From an uncultured Clostridia bacterium (lineage in GTDB: Bacteria > Bacillota > Clostridia > Lachnospirales > Lachnospiraceae): 33,028 bases of DNA. This document shows positions 1-8,500 of the stretch, in pieces. The position numbers were made by a program, and so were the translations under genes. The stretch covers positions 1 to 33,028 of the forward strand of contig CAMVIN010000011.1 in the NCBI GenBank assembly GCA_947167565.1. The letters are read 5' to 3'. How positions within the stretch are numbered: position 1 is the first letter of the stretch; the number at the start of each line of letters is the position of its first letter. Below the pieces are notes generated by a model. That model worked only from the letters and a program-made list of their open reading frames with translations. It had not been told where the DNA came from and did not search any database.

Positions 1-242
1 ACTTCTTCACCGTTATCATTCACTGTTGCCTCACCGGACAGCACATAAAATGCCTCGAATTCTCCCTCATGCTCATGGTATCCAATTGAGCATCCCGGAG
101 GAATTACAAGTTTGCTGAACACTCTTCCATGCCCTACTGCCTCCTCCGGCAGCAGCCAGTCATAAAAACATACTGCTCCGTCTCCGCCCTGCGCATATTC
201 CACCTCGCGGACACGAATTTCTTCTTTTCGTCGTATCATCAT
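1..242 (-). CDS. Cupin-domain protein, C-terminus cut off by window edge
   Basis: About 80 N-terminal residues are visible, beginning MMIRRKEEIRVREVEYAQGG. They contain a cupin-like metal-binding motif: a GYHEHEGEFEAFYVLSGEA stretch matching the G(x)5HxH(x)3,4E(x)6G pattern, with two His and a Glu as likely ligands. Small cupins of this type bind a metal and often act on or sense sugars or other small molecules; the substrate cannot be told from the sequence. Either of two adjacent ATG codons could be the start (242 or 239); AGGAGAGG lies just upstream and fits the second slightly better. The gene follows tex after 40 bp with no terminator between them, so read-through from tex is likely. Confidence 0.75.
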   Translation of the reverse strand, partial: MMIRRKEEIRVREVEYAQGGDGAVCFYDWLLPEEAVGHGRVFSKLVIPPGCSIGYHEHEGEFEAFYVLSGEATVNDNGEE

Positions 243-282
243 TACCTCTCCTACATAACTATATAAAATGACACAATTGTTC

Positions 283-2331
283 CTACAAAATCATTGACAA
301 CTGAATTCTCTTCTTGGCGATGTCAACACTGAGAACTTGGACTTCCACAATATCTCCGACACTCACAACATCCAGCGGATGCTTGACAAATTTTTTATCT
401 GTGAGTTGTGAGATGTGAACCAGTCCGTCCTGATGAACACCAATATCCACGAAAGCGCCGAAGTCAATCACATTGCGGACGGTTCCCTTCAGAATCATCC
501 CCTCTGTCAAATCCTTCATCTCCATCACATCGGTGCGGAGAATCGGCTTTGGCATCTCATCACGCGGATCTCTTCCCGGCTTTTCTAATTCTTTGATAAT
601 ATCATCCACCTTATAACCAAGTGATGTGAGGAGTTCGGCCGCAGTTTCGTAAGATTCCGGATGAACACTTGTGCCGTCAAGTGGATTATCCCCATCGGAA
701 ATTCTCATAAAGCCGGCGCATTGCTCAAACGCTTTCGGTCCGAGTTTAGCAACTTTTAAAAGCTGCTTGCGATTGGTGAATTTGCCATTCTCCTCACGAT
801 ACGCAACAATGTTTTTGGCAATTGCCTTGGAAATCCCCGACACATATTCGAGCAAAGAAACCGATGCGGTGTTGACATCGACTCCGACATTATTTACACA
901 GTCCTCTACAACATTGCCGAGTGCTTCACTCAATTTTTTCTGGTTCATGTCATGCTGATACTGACCGACGCCGATACTCTTCGGATCGATTTTTACCAGT
1001 TCTGCCAGCGGATCCTGAAGCCGTCTTGCAATTGAGACAGCACTTCTCTGCCCAACATCAAAATTCGGAAATTCTTCCGTTGCAAGTTTGCTTGCGGAGT
1101 ACACGGACGCCCCCGCCTCATTGGTGATGATGTACTGAACCGGCTTATTAATTTCTTTTAACATCTCAACAATGACCTGTTCAGACTCACGGGAAGCCGT
1201 TCCGTTTCCGACTGAAATCAGACTGATGTTATATTTCTCAATCATATTTTTTACGATGCGCTTTGTCTCTGCCACCTTTTTCTGCGGCTCGGTCGGATAC
1301 ACGACAATCGTATCGAGAACTTTTCCGGTCTCATCTACTACAGCGAGCTTGCATCCTGTTCGGAATGCCGGGTCCCAGCCAAGGACAACCTTCCCCGCAA
1401 TCGGCGGCTGCATAAGAAGCTGCTCGAGGTTCTTACCAAATACTTTTATAGCACCATCCTCCGCCTTTTCTGTCAAATCGCTGCGAATTTCCCTCTCAAT
1501 TGACGGAGCAATCAGACGCGAATAACTGTCCTCTATCGTCTCTGTCAGACACGGTGTGGTATTCGGATTTTCCTTTACAATCACTTTTTTATTGAGATAA
1601 CGCAAAATATCTTCTTCCGGTGCCTCAACTTTCACTGTCAGTATTTTTTCTTTCTCGCCACGATTGATGGCAAGCACCTGATAGCCGGAAAGTTTGGATA
1701 ATTTACTTTCAAATTCATAATAGTTTTCATAGACAGATTTGACCTCAGCGTCCTTTGCCACAGAAGTCAACATTCCCTTTTCCATCGTAGTCTTGCGAAT
1801 CGCCATGCGGTAGTCTGCCTCGTCTGCAATAATTTCCGCAATTATATCTTTCGCACCTTGAATCGCTTCCTCTGCAGTCGCCACTTCTTTTTCCTCGTCT
1901 ATGTAAGCAGCCGCCTCTTCCTCTAATGGCTTGTTTGTCATCTGCAGCAAAATAATATTGGCAAGCCCTTCTAATCCCTTTTCCTTAGCAATGGTAGCGC
2001 GCGTGCGTCGCTTCGGACGATATGGACGATACAAATCCTCTAATACAACCTGGGTCTGGGCCGCAAGAATCTGTGCCTTCAACTCATCTGTCAATTTCCC
2101 CTGCTCCTCGATGCTGGCAAGAACAGTCTCTTTGCGCTCCTCTAAATTTCTTAAATATGTCAGTCTCTCATCCAGATTACGAAGCTGCTCATCATCCAGT
2201 GTTCCATGCTGTTCCTTCCGGTAACGGGCAATAAAAGGAATCGTGTTCCCCTCATCAATCAACTTAATGACTGCCTCAACCTGCCATACTTTAATCTTTA
2301 GTTCTTCTGCGATTTTCTTTGCAATATCCAT
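283..2331 (-). CDS. tex: Tex family S1 RNA-binding protein / transcription accessory protein
   Basis: The 682-aa product has the full Tex architecture. It has an N-terminal helical Tex_N region (about 1-190), a YqgF/RNase H-like domain beginning near GWDPAFRTGCKLAVV (about 318-440), tandem helix-hairpin-helix motifs (about 480-550, VSGISKAIAKNIVAYREENG) and a C-terminal S1 domain (about 609-680, GTVRNVIDFGAFVDIG...HIS). Tex proteins bind nucleic acid and are linked to transcription and RNA metabolism in the cytoplasm. The ATG at 2331 (MDIAKKIAEEL) was chosen because homologues start there and AAGGAG lies about 10 nt upstream; the open frame extends 23 codons further without family similarity. 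The protein ends right after the S1 fold, without the tail seen in some longer Tex proteins such as that of E. coli. A promoter lies at 2409-2437. Confidence 0.95.
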   Translation of the reverse strand: MDIAKKIAEELKIKVWQVEAVIKLIDEGNTIPFIARYRKEQHGTLDDEQLRNLDERLTYLRNLEERKETVLASIEEQGKLTDELKAQILAAQTQVVLEDLYRPYRPKRRTRATIAKEKGLEGLANIILLQMTNKPLEEEAAAYIDEEKEVATAEEAIQGAKDIIAEIIADEADYRMAIRKTTMEKGMLTSVAKDAEVKSVYENYYEFESKLSKLSGYQVLAINRGEKEKILTVKVEAPEEDILRYLNKKVIVKENPNTTPCLTETIEDSYSRLIAPSIEREIRSDLTEKAEDGAIKVFGKNLEQLLMQPPIAGKVVLGWDPAFRTGCKLAVVDETGKVLDTIVVYPTEPQKKVAETKRIVKNMIEKYNISLISVGNGTASRESEQVIVEMLKEINKPVQYIITNEAGASVYSASKLATEEFPNFDVGQRSAVSIARRLQDPLAELVKIDPKSIGVGQYQHDMNQKKLSEALGNVVEDCVNNVGVDVNTASVSLLEYVSGISKAIAKNIVAYREENGKFTNRKQLLKVAKLGPKAFEQCAGFMRISDGDNPLDGTSVHPESYETAAELLTSLGYKVDDIIKELEKPGRDPRDEMPKPILRTDVMEMKDLTEGMILKGTVRNVIDFGAFVDIGVHQDGLVHISQLTDKKFVKHPLDVVSVGDIVEVQVLSVDIAKKRIQLSMIL

Positions 2332-2354
2332 GTTCCTGTAACTCCTTCTAATTA

Positions 2355-2373
2355 AGCAGCCACTAAAGCTGCT
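2355..2373 (-). other. Small stem-loop in tex 5' leader
   Basis: AGCAGC and GCTGCT are perfect 6-bp arms around a 7-nt loop in the tex leader, between the promoter and the ribosome-binding site. There is no U-run, so it is not a terminator. It may affect leader stability, or it may be chance. Confidence 0.3.
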
Positions 2374-2408
2374 CTCTTTTATATCCGCACCTAAATGCAC
2401 TAACTAAT

Positions 2409-2437
2409 ATTTTAACAATAACCCCTGCATGTTTCAA
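2409..2437 (-). promoter_or_regulatory. Sigma-A-type promoter of tex
   Basis: TTGAAA (2437-2432) and TAAAAT (2414-2409) are separated by exactly 17 bp and lie about 80 bp upstream of the tex start codon. Confidence 0.65.
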
Positions 2438-2490
2438 GATAAAATTTAACATAAAAAATACAGTCAGCAGAAAAATCGAAAGGTATCCAT

Positions 2491-2528
2491 AAAAAAACCC
2501 CCGAGAAAACGCATGCGCCTTCCCGGGG
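2491..2528 (-). terminator. Rho-independent terminator after the giant exoprotein operon
   Basis: On the minus strand CCCCGGGAAGG pairs with TTTTCTCGGGG (with G-U wobbles), enclosing a short loop that contains GCATGC, followed by seven T residues. It begins 24 bp past the stop codon at 2552 and separates the exoprotein operon from tex. Confidence 0.9.
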
Positions 2529-2551
2529 TGTTGGGGGGAAAATTATCAAAT

Positions 2552-5500
2552 TTACTTAACTATCACTTTTAATTTCAGAGTTTTCACTCCATTAACTTTT
2601 ATTTTCAGAGTCTTCTTTCCTTTCTTCAGACCCTTAATCTTAACTTTTCCCGCTTTTGTCACGCTCACTTTCGCAATTTTTATCTTGGAAGTTTTGAGTT
2701 TAATATCCTTCACTTTGCCACTCACTTTAATGCTCTTTGTTTTGCCTTTCTTTACAGTCAGTTTCTTTTTGCTCAGTTTTGGATTATTCTCTACCGTGAC
2801 TTTTAATTGCAGTACATTTGAACCAACTACAACATTTACTGTCGCCGTTCCCTTTTTCAATGCCCGAACAATGCCACCGGAAACATTTATCACTTTTTTA
2901 TCTTTATTAGATACAACATAGCGTATTGTTTCATTATTTGCATTATTCACCTTGATTTTGTAGGTTTTTCCGGCCTTAAGTGTTTTTTCGGCAGTTTCCA
3001 GTTTTGGTGTTTTAACTGTACTCTCTGTTTTTGTATCTCCGGTTGTTTTACCGGTTGTATCTTTATTATCTGTTTGCTTATTATCTGTTGCTTTTGGTTC
3101 TTCTTTCGTTTCAGTATTCTTACCTGACGTATAATCTGTGATTTGAATTGTCTGATTTGCTATTACGCCGGCAACGGTTTCAACTCTCACAGAATATTTG
3201 GCGTTATCTGTAATCGCAACTCCGTCTTTATAAGAAGTAGTTATATCACTCTCCTGACCATCACGAATCAGCGTCACCTTTTTAATTCCTGAAGCACCGA
3301 CATTACAGGTGATTTCTATCTTGCTCTTATCACTGCTCTCGTGGAGAGTAACCGTCGGAATTGTAGTATCCTGTTTAATCTGAACGGTCTCTATACTCTT
3401 ATTCCCCGCATTGTCCTCTGCTTCAATGGCGATCAGATGTATTCCATCTTCAATATCTGTGATGTCAAAAGAATTACTTCCTTCAATCGCCGAACCATTG
3501 TCTACAACATAACTGACTTGTTTCAGACCGGACAATTTATCACTAGCCTCTACATGAATGGATGCTTTTTTCTCTGTCACCCAGTTCTCCAAATTCTGAT
3601 CTGAAGTCACGGTCAAAAGAGACGGTGTGCTGTCTGCTATGATACCATCCGTACTAATGATTGTTTCATTGCCGGCATAGTCTACAATCTTTGCGTAGAC
3701 AACAGCCTTGCTGTCCGGCTCAATGGTAACGTAGGAATCTGACCAGTCATTGTTATTTAACGCCTCAATTTCTGTTCTGTCAAGAGCACTACTTGACTTG
3801 TAATACAGTACTTGAGCCACTCCGCTTACATCATCGGTTTTTTCTGTGACTTCAACCACTACCTTCTCTTTAAAGAACAAACCGAATGTAATCATATTTA
3901 AAAATTCTCTCCAAACCGATTTGTCCGCTTTTATTGCTGCAGTTGGAGCTTTCACATCAATACTGATTTCCTCAATAGAAATTTCTTTTACCATCCCCTC
4001 GGAATCTTTAAAGTACAATTTCTCAGGCTGTACGCCCTCTCCCTGTTTTGTAATTACATACGATGCTCCAAACTCTCCATCTGCTGTCTCAGAAACTGTG
4101 TATCCTTCTGTTGGTTCTATTGTGACTGCTGAGACAAACCATGAATTCTTTCCACGCTTACCATCCAGCGTATACGGATGTTCCTCACTCACGCCTATAA
4201 TCCCCTGTACACTACAGAAGTTTGACGCCTCCTTGTAGTTATTATTGCCGTCAACCTCTACAGTAATTTCAGCACTTCCCTTGGTCTTAACGGTTACCGG
4301 TATGGAGACAGTTCTTGATTCCTCATTATATGTCATTCCATCCTCATCAATCTCTGCGATATCATTGTCACTCGATGTTACATGAATCTTATCCGCATCT
4401 CCAACCATCACTCCACCGACACTGATAATAATCTTCTCTCCGATGTTTTTCTCATAGACATCATTTGCAAATTTCAGACTCTGCCTTGCCTTATTGATTG
4501 TTACTTTCTTTTCAACTGTACCGCCCAGATAATAGTTCGTATCATCTTGCTCTAAAACAAATTTCACATCATACTTACCGGCATTTACAGGAAGTTCTTC
4601 CGTATATTCACTATCACTCTCTGATTTTGAATAGACTGTTACGGCTCCTGTTGTATTTTTCTTAATATCATAGCCGCTGACAGGCAATCCATTGTAAGTA
4701 TATTCATCCGGCATTTCAATTTCAAATTCCGGTTTCTTGTAAATAATGACAGAAAGCCTTTTTACAAAATCCTTTTTCCCGACTGTCGCAGTAATTGTAA
4801 TACTATTAATTCCTTGGTCGGTAACTGAAATATTAAATTTTGCATTCTCACTTTCCCCGGATGTAGTTTTGTCACCATTTGTTACTGTGTAGGATATTTT
4901 ATCAATTGTCTGCCCCTTGCTGTCAATGTCGACTGACACATCGGCATTGTCTACAACGGCATTCTCCTGATTATTTACACTCTCGCCATCAACGCTCACA
5001 TCAAACTGAGGAGTAACTACCTCATTCTTAATTAAGAACTTATATTCAACAGGTTCAAATTCCCTTCCGTCTGCCGCAAAAAGAAGAATTGAAACGGTAT
5101 GCTCTCCGTCTACAAGATTATCCAAAGTAATTTCATCCTGCCACTCTGCTCCGTCAGCCAGTTTTACTTTTCCACCCTCTGATTTTGCCCGGATGCTCAG
5201 ATTTCCCATGTAATACTCAACACCTGACACCGTAGTTTTTTCTCCCTCAATGACAAAATCTTCAATAGAAGCCTCTCCGCGCACATTGACAATTTTTTTC
5301 TCTGTATAAGAAGTGGCCTGGGAAATACCTGTCGTCCGAACAGTGTTAGTTACAGCCGCATAATATTCATACTGATTCACCTCACACGTCGGAGTAATTT
5401 CAAAATCTTTTCCCTCACCAACTTTCACAAATTCACCATCGCCTGCCTTTTCAAACCACTCGTAAGTCAGGGTTCCATTATCCTCAGAGACTGCCTCGAC

Positions 5501-8500
5501 AGAAAATGTGACGCTGTTCCCCTTTGAAATAGTAGTCACCGCAGGATTCTTATCCGTTATCACAGGTTCTTTGGCATCTTTTGTTCTGAGTTTCTCCTTG
5601 TAGGAATCAATAACTACACTTGACTGATAGCAAAAATCATCTGTCAATCTGTACTTTGCAGCTACCGCCATTGTACCCTCTCCACTGATTTTTACTAAAC
5701 CATTCTCATCAATTGAAATATTGTCGTCATCTTCCTCTGACATGCTCTCAAAGTCAATCATATCCGAAGTGAGTTCAATTTCTTTTCCCTCTTCCGTCTC
5801 TGCGAACAGGTTCAATGCAATTTCTTTTTTTCCGCTCGCATCAATTCTCTCTCCCTCATCTACCTCTTTTCCATCTGCTTTCAAATAAACCCTTTTCACA
5901 GACAGAGACTTTGAGGTATTCAATTCAGCATTGTATTCCGTTTTTCTTCCATACTCATCCTCTGCTGTAAGTTTTACCTTGTGAGAGATAAGATTTTTCT
6001 CAGCTGAAGGGATATCTGCCTTGAATTTAAAACTGCCATTTTCGTAATCTTCACTCGCAATATCCACATCTGTGTCGTCAATATTGAGTGACAGCTTAGA
6101 ACCTGCATCAACCAGTCCGCTAAAACTTATGCTGCCTGACACAGAATCTCCCGCCTGCGGGGTGAACACCTGTAATACAGGGCCTGCCGTGTCAATTCGA
6201 AGTGAGCTCTCCTGAATGGACGTATCACCGCTCTTTGTCTTTGCGACGACCTTAATTTTGTGCTCCCCATCCCTGAGTATGTTGTGCTCTGCATCCTCCA
6301 GCTTAATGATAGGAAATTCCGTACTCCATGTCGTGATATCATTCACCTGTACATCATCGATATATACCTTTGCCTGCACCTCTTTATCTGAAGTAATGTG
6401 AATTCCGATTCCCTGCTCAGGAACTTCCGTAAATAATTGATTGGTATACTTTGTCGGCTCCCCGCCCTCTTGTTGAGAAGGAATCTCTACCACTTCTTCT
6501 TTACTATCTGCCGTATAGCCGATTTCAATGGTTGCCGGTTCCGGATATGGAATCAAAACGGTTTCCGAATCCGTTTCACTGCCAAGGGCAAACTCTTCCT
6601 CTCTTAATTTGTTGGCCGGATATGCGGCAATGATATAATTACTTCCCATCTCCTCTTTCGGAGACAACTTCACTTGAAATGCTCCGTCAGTCATTTCGTC
6701 GGCACTGATAAATTTTTCAATAGGAGCTCCTGTTTTAGCACCGTTTTCATCCAGTTCATAGGCCTCAACGAAAACTCCTCCCATCGTATTTTTGTCAAAT
6801 CCTTCCACGCTTATGTTCGCCTCTGCATTACCGCAGGAAGTAGCCGAAATCTTTGTAAGTTTTGAAGCAGGTGCTTTCGGGTTTACATAATCAACCATCT
6901 CACTGCTCACTTCCTCACAGTGACAATCTGCCCCATCTGATTTGCCATCCATAACAACCGTAACATAGTATGAACCTGTAGGAATTTCGGAAGGAACCTC
7001 AATTGCATCCATGCTATCTTCGTCCTCGATTTCTGCAACTTTATAATCGTGACTTCCCTCTTTTGTCTTACTAAAATAAACAATTCTCTTTCCTGTAAAA
7101 TTACCGGCATCATTAGTTGCTAAATTTACATTGAGTTTCCCTGAATCCACAGATGCAGAAACTGAATCCAACTTCGGCACATTTCCCATCTTGTAGAGCT
7201 GGGCATAAGAGAATGTCGCAACATCAGAATATACAGCAATCTCCGGCTCTGATGCAAGTTCCTCTTTTGTAAAGGACAAAACGATAAATTTGCCCTTTTC
7301 ATCTTCACCCATTGCCACATTTGCTTTATCCATGTTGGTGGCAACGCCATCCTCGTCACTCTCAATTCCCACCATCTCTTTTGCCGTTTTATCCAAAGCA
7401 ACTTTCACATCACTTACTTTGAGTTCAGACTGCTCACCATCTTTCATATCATAATAAACTTTGAGAAGTTCATCTCTTGTCTTATCAACATTTTTGATGA
7501 TGAGTTTTCCATCCTCATCAATTTTCAGTTCAAGTTCTTTAGCCTCAGATTCAGATGAACCGCCTATAAATCTTCCGGTGACAACACTCATATACGGTGA
7601 AGAACTGAAAATATTCTTATTGGTCCCGCTCACCGCTTTTTCCTCGGCAACCTTGGCTTTTTCTTCTGCCTCTTCTTCTGTAGTAGCTACGCACTGGGCA
7701 TTGGCAATACCCATCGTGTCATTGTTCTTATTATTCTCTGCCACCGGAACATCGAGTGCATCCAGTTTTAAACTGTTCTTATTTCCTCCAAAATAATAAA
7801 CAAAGGATAAGTCAACGCCGAGAAGAGTGGTAGAGCCATATATTCGTCTTTTATTTCCTCCGAGAGCGATGCCTGCTACTGTAAGATCTTTTCCAAGCAG
7901 TACATTTGGAAATACAACAGCAACTCTACCGCTAATGTCGAGATCGGTTCCATCTTCGCCCACTATAATGAATTTGCAGTCCACCCCACCTCTTATTATC
8001 TTAAAAATTTCAAGATCCGCACTGAATTCAAAGGAAATTGGATCATACCAGTTAAATCTTCCCTCAATGCTCCGGAAAATATCCATCTCCGCAACTTCAA
8101 TCTCCTCACCGGAGATAGCAGCACTTCTTGTTCCCAGTTCAAGATTGAGCCATCCCTTGAAGATGTCTACAATACTAAACTGCCCACCAATCTTAATACT
8201 GGTATCCGGCCATCCGTCTGTCTCTCCCGGATAAAAGAGACTGTACAAACCATTTATCGATCCTCTTCCACCGTTCAAGAAAATAACGGGAGGAAAAACT
8301 ATCGGGACACCCGGCTCAATTCCACCAACTTTCAAATCCAAAATATTAGGAACCGGAACACCATGCTTTGAGGAGATAATTTCCAGTTCAAACTCTGCCT
8401 CAAAAGTGGCAAGTTCCATCTCTCCGCCCACATTTACCAAATACATATGATCAATCGTATCAACCTCAAGCTCACCCGAGATTTTCTCTGGCATAGCCTC

